Positions 27,227-38,766 of a DNA stretch of 64,000 nt are shown here, piece after piece. Location: assembly GCF_019703305.1 (NCBI RefSeq), contig NZ_AP024814.1:1475827-1539826 (forward strand), given 5' to 3'. The first letter of the stretch is position 1. Each line of letters opens with the position of its first letter. The position numbers were made by a program, and so were the translations under genes. The notes under the pieces are model-generated. The model had not been told where the DNA came from. It was given only the letters and a program-made list of their open reading frames with translations, and made no database searches. Source of the DNA: Helicobacter sp. NHP19-003 (GTDB taxonomy: Bacteria; Campylobacterota; Campylobacteria; Campylobacterales; Helicobacteraceae).

Positions 27227-28674
27227 CTAAAAAGTGGCAATGAGTTGCGTGTAAAGCGCACTTCTGTCTTGGTAGCCACCTCCACAGTAAGTGAGGTGAG
27301 GGTTACAATAGGCGTTTAAACCTGCTTGATAACCCCTGTTGGTGTGTACGCCGTAGTAGGCGAGGTCGATCAGGCCTTTTAAATAAGGCGTGAATTGGTA
27401 GCCTAAAGACAAAATTGCCCGTCCTTCATAGGACACGGGCGCGCTGCTCCACTGCCAAGTCATGCGCCAAGAAAATTTATTTTTAAAATGCACACCTCCA
27501 TAGGCGAATTGTCCGCTCACCGCATCCGCCTTTAAGCCCGTGCCATTATACCCCGCCCAGGTGCTGTTGTTGTAAAGCTCGATACCGGCTGGGTTGCCTG
27601 TGTTGCCCACCCAAGCGTTGGCGTTTCTAAAAACCTTATAAAAAGTCCCCACAATGTAAAATTCATTGAAGTCAAAGCGCTGGCGTATAATCAAGCTCTG
27701 CCCATTAGGGGTTACGGGGTTGTCATAGCGGTAAATCGCCCCACCCTTGCTGTTTACCATCATCCAAGGGGGGTAAAAAGCAAAGGTGGTCATCAAAATC
27801 GTGTTGGAGCGGAAACCCTGTCCATTAAAATTAGGGTCCGTGTCCCAGCCCACCCTAAAACCCGGGGCGTTGAACATTTCGGGCGAAAAGTAGTAAAAGC
27901 CTTCTAGCAATAAGTGGTGTTTTTTGTAGGTGAGCTGTATGGCGTGTGTACCTAAAGAAGCTTTGTGTCCGTGTGGGGTGTAGCCCCCTAGGGCGTTTTT
28001 GGTGTATCCTCCGCTGTAAACCACCCTAGGTGCCCACCAATCGCGCATTAAAGGCCCGGTGGAGTAAGCCCGCCCCCAAGAGCTAAACCACCAAAGGTTG
28101 ATTCGCTTATACTGCGCCCACGCTTCAAACCCTTCTGTTTGCCCAGTTTCATAGACCGCTGTGGAGCGGTAACGCCCTGCCTTGATCCCAAAGTAGTTTT
28201 TGTAGGTGTAATCTAAATAGGCATCACTCCACACATAAAAATGGCTATAGCGAGAAAGTTTGCTGTTTTTGACTGGAGTTGAGTCGCTTTGCAAAACATC
28301 GGCCCCCCCGCCATAAAACCCATCATAAAAGGCAAACCGCTGGTACACCACAGAACCGCCCGCAAAGTGCTTGGTCCCATCAAAGAGCACGCCCCCGACC
28401 ATGCCCCCACGAGCCCCTTAAAATGATGCCCCTTATTTTCTAAATTTTTTGGTAATAAAGAAAAGCCCAAAGAGAGATACCCGGCAATCGTCGCGTATTG
28501 CTGCATGGGATAAATGCCCTTTTTGGTGTTGATGGGGCTTTGGTTAAAACCGATGGTGGAGGCCTGGTTGGCAAACCCACTCAATTTGTAGTCGTAAGCA
28601 AAGCATGTCTCATTGAAGGAGAGTAACCCTAAAAGGGCGCAAAGTTTCTTGGTAACTGGACTTGGTGCTGCCAT
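27227..28674 (-). pseudogene. Hof-family outer membrane porin, frameshifted
   Basis: Two overlapping minus-strand frames make one protein of about 480 residues. The first (from ATG 28674 with AAGGAG) has a signal peptide (KKLCALLGLLSFNETCFA) and the Hof N-terminus YDYKLSGFANQASTIGFN. The second (from 28402) supplies the barrel, rich in aromatic strands (FYVWSDAYLDYTYKNYFGIK) and ending LYTQLIATF. The switch lies at a G5 run (28404-28408 on the plus strand shows C5). A sixth G restores a single frame through GLVGGMVGGVLFDG. So this is a porin broken by one missing base, possibly a sequencing under-call. It resembles the H. pylori HofC-HofF group. Confidence 0.8.
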
Positions 28675-28993
28675 TTTTCTCCTTAAGCAAAGCAACCTGC
28701 TTGGATTTTAACATGTTATGCACTTAGTTTCTTAAAAACCTTAAAATAACCAAACCAAAGACTAAAAGTTACAAAAAGTGATGCCCCATCAAAATTAAAA
28801 ATAATGGCCAAAAAGCGCAAAGACTCGAGGGGCTACGGTGATTGACTTGAGAAGCCTAAAATCCATGCAATTTGGTTTTTGTGTAATATGATAACACATT
28901 GTGCGCTTTTTTGCCACTCTTTTGAAGTGAGTAGGGCGGGTTAATGTGCTTCAAGTATAATGACCTACCCCATCCCCATATAGAAAGGCTAAA
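28675..28993. promoter_or_regulatory. Divergent intergenic region between porin and hypothetical gene
   Basis: A 319-bp AT-rich gap. TATAAT at 28956-28961 is a clear -10 element for the rightward gene at 28994. A short inverted repeat (TGTGT at 28880-28884, ACACA at 28894-28898) could be an operator, but matches no regulator site I can name. The porin's own promoter must lie near 28700, where TTAAAAT occurs on the minus strand. Confidence 0.45.
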
Positions 28994-29770
28994 ATGAACC
29001 CCTTAAGAGAAGTTTTAGAACAGAATAAAACGACCTTGATCGCCGATGCCCGTGCCTACGCCCATAAAGTCCTCATGCAACACAAGCCCTACCCGTGGCA
29101 CGACCCCACGCTTTACAGCAACTACATGAAACAAGTCGCTTCGCTGTTACAGGTGGATGTGCTGGTGTTGCGCTTTGATAAAATGCTTGAAGAAGAGTTG
29201 AAGAACAATGCTGAATTGGTCGCCAAAATGGGTGAAAAGAAGCGGCAAGGTTATGCGCTCAAGGTGTTCATGCAAGATGAGGGCATGAAAGAGGGCACCA
29301 GCTCTTTAGTCAACACCGCCACAAACACCTTGCATGTGCATATCCTAACCCAGTTGCCCTCTCCACTCCGGCTCTTGCAAATGAGCGCACAAGCGGTGGG
29401 GAGCAATGCGGATTTTAGCGATGAAGACATTGAAAATGCGAGCATGTATTACGCCGACTGGTTGCGCTCTTACAAGGACTCAAAGGTTAGGGGTCTGCTT
29501 TTTGATGAGCGCACACAAAAAGTCAAAGAAAGCCTGTATCAGCCCATCTTAAACACCGCGAACAATTACCATTGGGAGATCGGCTTTAGGCGCGCAGATG
29601 CTTTACATTTTTGTGGGTTTGACGCGCCCATCCCCACTTTGGACACAAACTTTTGGCTAGACAAAAAGGCGCCTAGCCCACAATTCGCGCACCCCTTTTT
29701 CACAGAGATACACGAAGATGCGATCCCTGAGGTGGTGCTGGAAAAATTGCACGCATTTTTTCACCTATGA
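28994..29770 (+). CDS. Hypothetical protein, 258 residues
   Basis: I do not recognise a family. The protein is soluble, with no signal peptide or membrane segment. Its start (REVLEQNKTTLIADARAYAHKVL) is helical and charged; the middle contains DEGMKEGTSSLVNTATNTLH and the Trp/Tyr-rich segment ASMYYADWLRSYKD; the end has ALHFCGFDAPIPTLDTNFWL. Expression is supported by TATAAT at 28956 and AGAAAGG before the ATG. Flanked by a porin and a T4SS gene, both transcribed the other way. Function unknown. Confidence 0.7.
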   Translation: MNPLREVLEQNKTTLIADARAYAHKVLMQHKPYPWHDPTLYSNYMKQVASLLQVDVLVLRFDKMLEEELKNNAELVAKMGEKKRQGYALKVFMQDEGMKEGTSSLVNTATNTLHVHILTQLPSPLRLLQMSAQAVGSNADFSDEDIENASMYYADWLRSYKDSKVRGLLFDERTQKVKESLYQPILNTANNYHWEIGFRRADALHFCGFDAPIPTLDTNFWLDKKAPSPQFAHPFFTEIHEDAIPEVVLEKLHAFFHL

Positions 29771-29841
29771 GTGCACAAGGGCTTTTTTGCATTTCGTGAA
29801 ACTTGCTCGTGCAAGCCGACAGGCTTAGGGCTAGGAGTAGG

Positions 29842-30927
29842 CTATAAAATCTCATGCTTGTCCTTGATTTGGTGGATTTGCACTTTAGGGGTGCTGAGAG
29901 TTTGCACTTGAAAAGAGGGTTGTACTAAGGCTTGATTTGGGCTTACACTTTGGCTGTGGGTGTGCTCTAGGCTTTGGGTGCTTTGGGGGGCGGTGCTCGA
30001 CACGCTTTGGCTGTGTTGTAGCCATGCGTTTTTACCACCACTCAGCATCCCTTTCAAGTCTTGCACGCCTCCCTGCGTGGCAAACAAGCCGTTGAGGAAG
30101 GCAGGCACGCGGTACAATAAAAATAGGATCAAAAGTGTGCTGACAATGAGAATCAAATACGCCCCGATGATTGAGGGTGTGGGCTGTGCAGGTATTAGGG
30201 ATTTTATCAAGCTTTGCAAAATTTGGGTGTTGTAAAAGGCGAGCAGTAAAATCAGGGGCTGGTAAAAGGCTAGGTTAAAGCACTTTTTGGCGTAGTGCCA
30301 CAGCAACTTAGGCGCAAACAACCCCAAGGGCAAGACAAACACCGCCAAAGAAAGCCACAGCAACAGCTCGATAGATACGATTAAAGTCAAAGCCAAAATG
30401 CAAGTGAGTAACGCCCCTTGTGCCAAAACAAGCCCTAGACTAAACACCGCCATAAAACTCTCTAGACTTGGGCTTTGGGTGCTTAAAAGCACTAGGCTGT
30501 GGAAATCTTGGTTGAGCAAGAACTCCAAATTAAAATGCGTGGAGTCGGTGTTGAAGGCGTGGCTGGAGGCTTGCAAACCCTGTTGCACCACTTGGGTGAG
30601 GACATTAGGGGCGTAGAAAAAGATTTCTTTAAGCCGTGTGTAAAAGGCTGTGGGGTTGTGTGTGGCGTAGTTAAAGAGTGTGAAAAACAGCGCAAAGGCA
30701 CAAAGAGAGAACCAGGTTTTTGAAAAAAAGAAGTCGGCAAAGCGCACCCGATTGAGTGCCCATAGCATGAGCGCAACCACCATCGCAAGGTTACACAAGA
30801 GTCGAAAGGGGGCATTTTGCAAAATCTCTAAGCTGATTTGCTCGAGCAACACATGCGTGGGGTCTAAAAAGAAGTGTAAGATGCTTTGATAAAATTGCAA
30901 CTTTAAGCCTTGTCTACAAAAGGCCAT
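29842..30927 (-). CDS. comB6: ComB6-like (VirB6/TrbL) type IV secretion membrane protein
   Basis: About 361 residues from ATG 30927; the frame is open further upstream, but that part (31101-30928) looks non-coding. The protein has at least six hydrophobic helices (for example LLCNLAMVVALMLW and IIGAYLILIVSTLLILFLLY) arranged as in TrbL/VirB6 polytopic proteins, and a polar Ser/Gln-rich cytoplasmic tail. In H. pylori the ComB system imports DNA for natural transformation and ComB6 is its VirB6. No other comB gene is adjacent except a possible VirB5-like gene at 31712. The exact family member is inferred. Confidence 0.65.
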   Translation of the reverse strand: MAFCRQGLKLQFYQSILHFFLDPTHVLLEQISLEILQNAPFRLLCNLAMVVALMLWALNRVRFADFFFSKTWFSLCAFALFFTLFNYATHNPTAFYTRLKEIFFYAPNVLTQVVQQGLQASSHAFNTDSTHFNLEFLLNQDFHSLVLLSTQSPSLESFMAVFSLGLVLAQGALLTCILALTLIVSIELLLWLSLAVFVLPLGLFAPKLLWHYAKKCFNLAFYQPLILLLAFYNTQILQSLIKSLIPAQPTPSIIGAYLILIVSTLLILFLLYRVPAFLNGLFATQGGVQDLKGMLSGGKNAWLQHSQSVSSTAPQSTQSLEHTHSQSVSPNQALVQPSFQVQTLSTPKVQIHQIKDKHEIL

Positions 30928-31115
30928 TGTAACTTTTCTTAGTTTAAAAACGCAAACTCCCAACACGCATTTTGTCAAGCATTTTGGGCATGCATTTGCA
31001 TAAGGCCGTGATTTTAACACAAGGCGTTTGCCTAAAGGTTTTGTCCCATTTGTTATGTTGTAGTTTTTGCGTTTGGTGTAGGGTGGTTGCACCCCTTGCA
31101 CCCTAAAGCCCCTAG
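30928..31115. other. Non-coding stretch upstream of comB6-like gene
   Basis: AT-rich at its left end, carrying the presumed promoter of the leftward T4SS gene. I see no gene in it. The following 31116-31254 may hold a transposon remnant. Confidence 0.4.
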
Positions 31116-31254
31116 CTTTGGCTGAGCGGATTCATCAAAAGATCTGCCCTTAGGGCTTTAGGCATCAACCTTGGTAATCGTGAACCCTAATGGAGTGCTT
31201 CTCTTAAAGCCATGATTTTGGGCTAAAGTCAATCCTCTAGCTTTAGTTATGGGG
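31116..31254 (+). mobile_element. Possible IS200/IS605-type right-end remnant
   Basis: A 24-codon open run (31116-31190) ends FIKRSALRALGINLGNREP-stop, which resembles the tail of a coding gene without a head. About 45 bp later comes an imperfect hairpin (31234-31254, CTCTAGCTTTAGTTATGGGG), close to the CCCCTAGC-TTTA-GCTAGGGG hairpin at IS605-family right ends. A second degenerate copy lies at 31110-31129. No transposase survives. Tentative. Confidence 0.3.
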
Positions 31255-31293
31255 TGTATGTCAAACTTTAAAACTATAAAAAGTTTATTATGC

Positions 31294-31299
31294 TATACT
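31294..31299 (+). promoter_or_regulatory. -10 element of the tmRNA promoter
   Basis: TATACT 21 bases before the first base of mature tmRNA, with an A/T-rich block upstream; the -35 is weak, as usual in Helicobacter. Confidence 0.55.
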
Positions 31300-31319
31300 C
31301 CTGTGTTTTATTTTGTTAA

Positions 31320-31680
31320 GGGGCTGAAACAGGATTTCGACAGGAATTGCGTTGCGTGGGTTGCATGCCAAGTGTCTCTTGTAAAACGACACAAACAATA
31401 ACCGTAAACAATCCTAATTACGCTCCCAACTACGCTAAAGCAGCGTAGCGAGCTGGAAGTCTAGCGGATCGATCGGCGTTTGCTAGGCATTCCATCATCT
31501 TTAGCCGATTGCCTTTAAGAGTCGCTCGCCTCTTAGGGTAAGACCAGAGCTAGGGGTTTCTTTGGGGCTTTGAGAAGTTAGCCTGTGAAGCCTTAAGACC
31601 TTTAACTTCTCTAAGCATGTAGAAGCCCATGTTTAGGATGCAATTTTTGGACTGGGGTTCGACTCCCCACAGCTCCACCA
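31320..31680 (+). ncRNA. ssrA: Transfer-messenger RNA
   Basis: Starts GGGGCTGAAACAGGATTTCG and ends with the tRNA-like half GGTTCGACTCCCCACAGCTCC plus encoded ACCA; the two ends pair as the acceptor stem. The tag reading frame runs from GTA at 31404 to TAG at 31446-31448 and encodes VNNPNYAPNYAKAA, near the H. pylori tag and ending in the AKAA degradation signal. It rescues stalled ribosomes together with SmpB. Confidence 0.97.
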
Positions 31681-31711
31681 TGTAGATTTGGCATTTAGAA
31701 GGATTAGAAAA

Positions 31712-32200
31712 ATGGATTTACGATTGCGTGCATTTTTAGCTCCCCTGTTGTTTTTCTTTGGATTTCTCCCCCTTTGGGGCATTGACATACAAGCCCTTGT
31801 AGAAGAGCAAGCCAAAAGCGCGGATTTGGCAAATCAATTGGTCAGCGTGAGCAATAAAATGCTCGAGGGGGCGATCGACGCGGGCAAGAATTACCAACAA
31901 GTCAAGCAGCTTGACAAATTCTACCAAGAGAGCAAGGGTTTAAGGGCGGTGCTAAACCCTAACAAGGGCGCGTCCAAACCCACAGGGCTAGGGGCGGTCT
32001 TTAAAAAAGCCATCGAGCCCCCTGTGGATTTAGACAAAGCTCTAAGCCTCACAAACGCTTTACAAAAAGAAGTCAAAAACGCCAATCAAGATGGGCTAGA
32101 TTACAGCCAAATGTTGAGTGTGCTCAACCAGCTTGAAAACTCTTTGCAAACAGCCCTAGATTTAAAATCCCAGTGGCTCGACACTAGGAAGGCAAACTAG
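31712..32200 (+). CDS. Secreted helical protein, possibly VirB5-like T4SS component
   Basis: 162 residues from ATG 31712 (AAGGA eight bases before). A signal peptide (AFLAPLLFFFGFLPLWG) is followed by a fully helical, charged mature part (IQALVEEQAKSADLANQL, KNYQQVKQLDKFYQES). This matches the architecture of VirB5/TrbJ-type minor pilus proteins: signal peptide, then coiled helices of similar length. The divergent ComB6-like gene across the tmRNA supports the idea. No sequence signature proves it. Its stop codon abuts that of napD on the other strand. Confidence 0.6.
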   Translation: MDLRLRAFLAPLLFFFGFLPLWGIDIQALVEEQAKSADLANQLVSVSNKMLEGAIDAGKNYQQVKQLDKFYQESKGLRAVLNPNKGASKPTGLGAVFKKAIEPPVDLDKALSLTNALQKEVKNANQDGLDYSQMLSVLNQLENSLQTALDLKSQWLDTRKAN

Positions 32201-32539
32201 CTACTGATCCTTCAACCAGTTATTGACATCCCCCCCATAGCGCACACTTCGAGTGTCTGTGTTCTCAATTTTTTCTAGGCTCGCTTGTATATTTGGGGGC
32301 AGAGGGTTTTCATCGCTGTAACTATAATGCATGTGTGCACTAACAACTCCCCTAGTCTGCTCAATCGCCCGATTTGCCCGCACCTCCTCATTGACATTTT
32401 CTGCTTCAATCAGGGCGATAATGACTCCCTTATCCTTGTCGAACGCCCCCACCTCAACATTTTTAATGTTGTTAAGACTCTCTAAAACTCCCTCAAACGC
32501 CTCTAATGTTACCCGTACAATCACACTTGAAATATTCAT
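32201..32539 (-). CDS. napD: Periplasmic nitrate reductase chaperone NapD
   Basis: 112 residues from ATG 32539; the frame runs further back, but that part overlaps napF. It starts MNISSVIVRVTLEAFEGVLE and carries a ferredoxin-like beta-alpha-beta fold (VEVGAFDKDKGVIIALIEAE), typical of NapD, which binds the twin-arginine signal of NapA before export. The ATG overlaps the napF TGA. H. pylori has no nap genes, while several other Helicobacter do. Confidence 0.82.
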   Translation of the reverse strand: MNISSVIVRVTLEAFEGVLESLNNIKNVEVGAFDKDKGVIIALIEAENVNEEVRANRAIEQTRGVVSAHMHYSYSDENPLPPNIQASLEKIENTDTRSVRYGGDVNNWLKDQ

Positions 32540-33006
32540 ACAGACCTTTTCATAAATAAAATCGCTTGCGTGGGGCAAACGCCCACGCAAAACCCACACC
32601 CCGTGCAAGCTTGCCAGTCTATACGGGGCTTGAGCATGCCTAAAAAATGAATCGCCCCATCCTTGCAAGCGTCTTGGCAGGCCAAACACACCACCCCCTG
32701 ATGCCCCAAACATGCAGCGGTGTCTATCAAGGCCACAGCTTCTATGCCTATATCCTCTTCCAACACCCCTCCCAACTCAGCACACGCCTTTAAACACGCC
32801 CCACAAAAGGTACACCCGCTTTGGCTAAAGTCTAAATGGGGAGGCTCATCTGGTGCTTTGACAATGATATTTTCCGGGCAGCTTGACACACACCCCCCCA
32901 CACACGCCACGCAAATATGGGCTTTCTGGGAGTTAAAATAGGGCAGGGGGACAGCAAAGGGCTTTTTATGGTCTTTGAAAACATCCCTTAAAGGTTTCTT
33001 AGGCAT
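32536..33006 (-). CDS. napF: Ferredoxin-type protein NapF
   Basis: 156 residues with four Cys clusters for [4Fe-4S] centres: CVACVGGCVSSCPE, CTFCGACLKAC, CLACQDACK and CTGCGFCVGVC. NapF is a cytoplasmic iron-sulfur protein that helps mature NapA. Overlaps xthA by 8 bp and napD by 4 bp, so translation is likely coupled. The catalytic genes napA, napB, napG and napH are not in the window. Confidence 0.87.
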   Translation of the reverse strand: MPKKPLRDVFKDHKKPFAVPLPYFNSQKAHICVACVGGCVSSCPENIIVKAPDEPPHLDFSQSGCTFCGACLKACAELGGVLEEDIGIEAVALIDTAACLGHQGVVCLACQDACKDGAIHFLGMLKPRIDWQACTGCGFCVGVCPTQAILFMKRSV

Positions 33007-33754
33007 GCAACTCTAGCCCTACGGGGCAGTGGTCGCTGCCTAGAATATGGGCGTAAATGTGGGCGTTTTTGAGCGTGTCTTGCAAACTGCAAGATGCTAA
33101 AAAATAATCAATGCGCCAGCCGATGTTGCGTTCTCTCGCTTGACTCATATAACTCCACCATGTATAAACCTCCCTTTGCTCGGGGTAAAAGTAGCGGTAG
33201 GTGTCTATAAAGCCCACTTGCAACAACGCACTAAAGGCTTGGCGTTCGGGGTCGCTAAAGCCGGCATTGTAGCGATTAGCTTGCGGATTGGTTAAATCGA
33301 TCTCTGTGTGCGCCACATTCAAATCCCCACACAGCAACACCGCCTTTTTAGCCATAAGCCCGCTTAAAAACTCTCTAAACACCCTCTCCCACTCCAAACG
33401 ATAGGGCAGACGCACCAGCCCCCTCTGGGCGTTGGGCACATAGACATTGACTAAGTAAAACTTAGGGTATTCGCACACCACCACTCGCCCCTCTAAGTCG
33501 TGCTCTGCCACGCCGATCCCATAGTCCACGCTCAAAGGCTCTTCTTTGCTAAGGGTCAGCACCCCGCTATAGCCCTTTTTTAACGCGCTGTTCCAAAAAG
33601 CGTGGTAACCCTCAAAGGCAAAGTTTGCTTGCTCGGGGTGCATTTTGGTTTCTTGGATGCAGAAAATGTCCGCCCCACTTTGCTCTAAAAAGCCTTGAAA
33701 GCCCTTTTGCATACAAGCCCTCAACCCATTGACATTCCACGAAACCAAGCGCAT
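32999..33754 (-). CDS. xthA: Exodeoxyribonuclease III (AP endonuclease)
   Basis: Base-excision repair nuclease of the Exo III/APE1 family, 251 residues. Motifs: SWNVNGLRA (residues 4-12), IQETKM with the catalytic Glu, GDLNVAH (catalytic Asp and Asn), and DHCPVGLEL at the end (catalytic Asp-His). Reads directly into napF with an 8-bp overlap. Confidence 0.95.
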   Translation of the reverse strand: MRLVSWNVNGLRACMQKGFQGFLEQSGADIFCIQETKMHPEQANFAFEGYHAFWNSALKKGYSGVLTLSKEEPLSVDYGIGVAEHDLEGRVVVCEYPKFYLVNVYVPNAQRGLVRLPYRLEWERVFREFLSGLMAKKAVLLCGDLNVAHTEIDLTNPQANRYNAGFSDPERQAFSALLQVGFIDTYRYFYPEQREVYTWWSYMSQARERNIGWRIDYFLASCSLQDTLKNAHIYAHILGSDHCPVGLELHA

Positions 33755-33820
33755 AGCACCCCTTTACCAAAAAATCGACTTCATTATAACATTTTAAGTA
33801 AAATTTTAGATAATAGTGTT

Positions 33821-33826
33821 TAGAAT
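33821..33826 (+). promoter_or_regulatory. -10 element of the tRNA-Phe promoter
   Basis: TAGAAT 10 bases before the tRNA; the same element and distance as at the tRNA-Gly promoter. Confidence 0.5.
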
Positions 33827-33836
33827 GAGCGTTTAT

Positions 33837-33912
33837 GGCTTGATAGCTCAGTCGGTAGAGCAGGAGACTGAAAATCTCCGTGTCGGTGGTTCGATTCCGC
33901 CTCAAGCCACCA
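33837..33912 (+). tRNA. tRNA-Phe (anticodon GAA)
   Basis: Acceptor GGCTTGA pairs with TCAAGCC, D arm TAGCTCAGTCGG, anticodon loop CTGAAAA, T arm GGTTCGATTCC, encoded CCA. Confidence 0.97.
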
Positions 33913-33918
33913 TGAATT

Positions 33919-34672
33919 TCAATGTAAAAAATCCCAAAACAATTTTAAAATAGTCGCCCCCACCACGCTTAAAAACACCTTGCGGATAAACTTCACTTCT
34001 TGACGCACCACCAAATTAGAGCCTACCCACGCCCCCAACATTTGCCCCACGCCCATTAAAAGCCCCACCGCCCAAATGACATGCCCGCCGATTAAAAACA
34101 TGCCAAGGCTGATGAAATTGCTTGTGAAGTTAAAAACCTTCGTGTGTGCTGTGGCTTTTTTGAGATTAAAGCCCAAGAGAGAAACTAGAGCAAAAGTCCA
34201 AAACGAGCCGGTGCCCGGCCCAAAAAAGCCGTCATAAAAGCCCAGCCCCACGCCAAAAACGCCGTAAAATAGGGGGACTTTGAGTTTAGCAGGGCGATCG
34301 CCCTCGCCCATTTTAGGCGAGAGCAAGGTATAGACAAAGATGAGCAATAAAAAGATGGGGATTAAAAGGCGAAGTAAATCCGCCTTGAGGTGCAAGATTA
34401 AGATTGTGCCCACACTTGCCCCCACCCCCACGCAAGCCACCCCAAAAGCCACTTCTTTGAAAGACACCATGCCCTTTAAGCAGAAATTGAGCGCCGCCGT
34501 GAAACTCCCAAAGCTGCTTTGTAATTTATTCGTGGCGAGGGCTAAATGGGGGGATGCCAAGAGCTAGTAGGGTAGGCACGTGATGAGCCCCCACCCCCGC
34601 GATCGAATCGACCAGCCCCGCACAAAAAGCCGCCAAAGCCACAAGGACATAAACATACCACTCTAAAAACAC
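33919..34672 (-). pseudogene. TauE/SafE (TSUP) family sulfite/anion exporter, frameshifted
   Basis: The frame 33919-34560 encodes 213 residues with the TSUP core (ALATNKLQSSFGS at its start, then FYGVFGVGLGFYDGFFGPGTG). Immediately upstream, in another frame, the missing N-terminus is present: a GTG at 34672, then YVYVLVALAAFCAGLVDSIAG and LLALGIPP. The frames join at a G6/C6 tract (34548-34553). Five or eight bases would restore GIP(P)HLALATNKLQ; eight gives the usual family PPH. So the gene is whole apart from the tract. About seven membrane helices. Family members export sulfite or organosulfonates; the substrate here is unknown. Confidence 0.8.
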
Positions 34673-34764
34673 CAAAACACCCCTAAAAGTTTTCGCCAAG
34701 CTAGATTTTTCTATAACAAAGTTTTACTCTGTATTTGCTAAGATAAACGAAAACAGGAGATTCA

Positions 34765-37574
<2,810 letters not shown>

Positions 37575-37579
37575 AAAGC

Positions 37580-37594
37580 ACCCCCTTTGGGGGT
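37580..37594 (+). terminator. Terminator after gatA-guaB
   Basis: Perfect 6-bp stem ACCCCC/GGGGGT with a TTT loop followed by TTTC, 6 bp after the guaB stop. Confidence 0.6.
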
Positions 37595-37650
37595 TTTCAA
37601 AGATTTTAGGGTAAAATAGCCCCTTTTAAACTAAATGATGAGGTGTCTTA

Positions 37651-38766
37651 GTGGATTATTACGAACTCTTGGGCGTGGACAAAGGGGCGAGCAAAGAAGA
37701 CATTAAAAAGGCATTTAAGCAACTCGCCCGTAAATACCATCCCGATTACAACCCAGACAACCCAGAGGCCGAAGAGAAGTTTAAACAAATCAGCGAGGCT
37801 TATGGGGTGCTTAGCGACGATTCAAAACGACAAATCTATGACCGCTACGGCAAAGAGGGCCTGCAGGGGCGTGGCATGGGGGGCTTTAATGATTTGAGCG
37901 ACATTTTTGCCGACTTGTTCGGGGAGGATTCGCTCTTTTCTAACGCCTTTGGTTTTGGCAAACGCCAGCAGAGCAAAATCTCTAGAGATGTACTTGTGGG
38001 CTTAGAGCTTAGTTTTAAAGAGGCGGTCTTTGGCTGTAAAAAAAGCGTGGATTTGGAATATAAAGCTTTTTGTGTGGATTGTCAGGGCAGTGGGGCGAAA
38101 GACAATAAAATGCAAGCCTGCAAGGCATGTCAAGGCCGGGGGCAAACTTTCGTGCAACAAGGTTTTATGACCTTAGCTAGTACTTGCCCCAAGTGTCAGG
38201 GCAGCGGACAAGTGGCTGTGGAGAAATGCACGGCGTGTAAAGGGGAGGGCTTTAAGGTGCAAAAAGAAAGCTTTGAGCTCGATGTGCCCGAGGGCATTGA
38301 CAATAAAAACCGCATTAGAGTGCCTAATCGGGGCAATGAGTACCAAAGGGGGGTTAGGGGGGATTTGTATTTAGAAGCCGTGGTGGGACAGGACGAGCAT
38401 TTTTTACGCGATGGCGCACACATTTACATCGAAGTGCCTGTGTTTTTCACTTCTATCCCGCTAGGTTCTAAAATCATGGTGCCTTCTTTGAAAAACGAGC
38501 TGGAGTTGCAAATCCCCCCAAACACAAAGGACCGGGCGCAATTTGTGTTTAAAAATGAGGGGGTGAGAGACATCCAAACGGGGCGTTATGGCAATTTGGT
38601 CGCTGTGCTTAAAATCCTTTACCCCGAAAAGCTCACAGAGAAACAACGCACGCTTTTGACACAATTACACGAAAGTTTTGGGTTTGAAAGCGAGCCTTAT
38701 AAAAATGTGTTTGAAGTGTGTTACAGCAAGGTCAAGCAATGGTTGCAAGACCTAGTGAAAAAATAG
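37651..38766 (+). CDS. dnaJ: Chaperone protein DnaJ
   Basis: DnaK co-chaperone, 371 residues from a GTG start (ATGAGGTG ribosome site). J domain at residues 1-70 with HPD (KYHPDYN) and a short Gly-rich linker with Phe. Four CxxCxGxG zinc repeats follow ([37 protein letters not shown]), then the substrate-binding C-terminal domains. Ends base-to-base against the convergent fliY gene. Confidence 0.97.
   Translation: MDYYELLGVDKGASKEDIKKAFKQLARKYHPDYNPDNPEAEEKFKQISEAYGVLSDDSKRQIYDRYGKEGLQGRGMGGFNDLSDIFADLFGEDSLFSNAFGFGKRQQSKISRDVLVGLELSFKEAVFGCKKSVDLEYKAFCVDCQGSGAKDNKMQACKACQGRGQTFVQQGFMTLASTCPKCQGSGQVAVEKCTACKGEGFKVQKESFELDVPEGIDNKNRIRVPNRGNEYQRGVRGDLYLEAVVGQDEHFLRDGAHIYIEVPVFFTSIPLGSKIMVPSLKNELELQIPPNTKDRAQFVFKNEGVRDIQTGRYGNLVAVLKILYPEKLTEKQRTLLTQLHESFGFESEPYKNVFEVCYSKVKQWLQDLVKK

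Noticed and set aside
30928..31101. N-terminal extension of the ComB6-like protein
   Set aside because: Low similarity, Lys/Arg/Cys-rich sequence typical of translated non-coding DNA; ATG 30927 begins the membrane protein proper.
32540..32713. N-terminal extension of NapD
   Set aside because: It overlaps napF, whose Cys clusters are diagnostic; NapD starts at ATG 32539.
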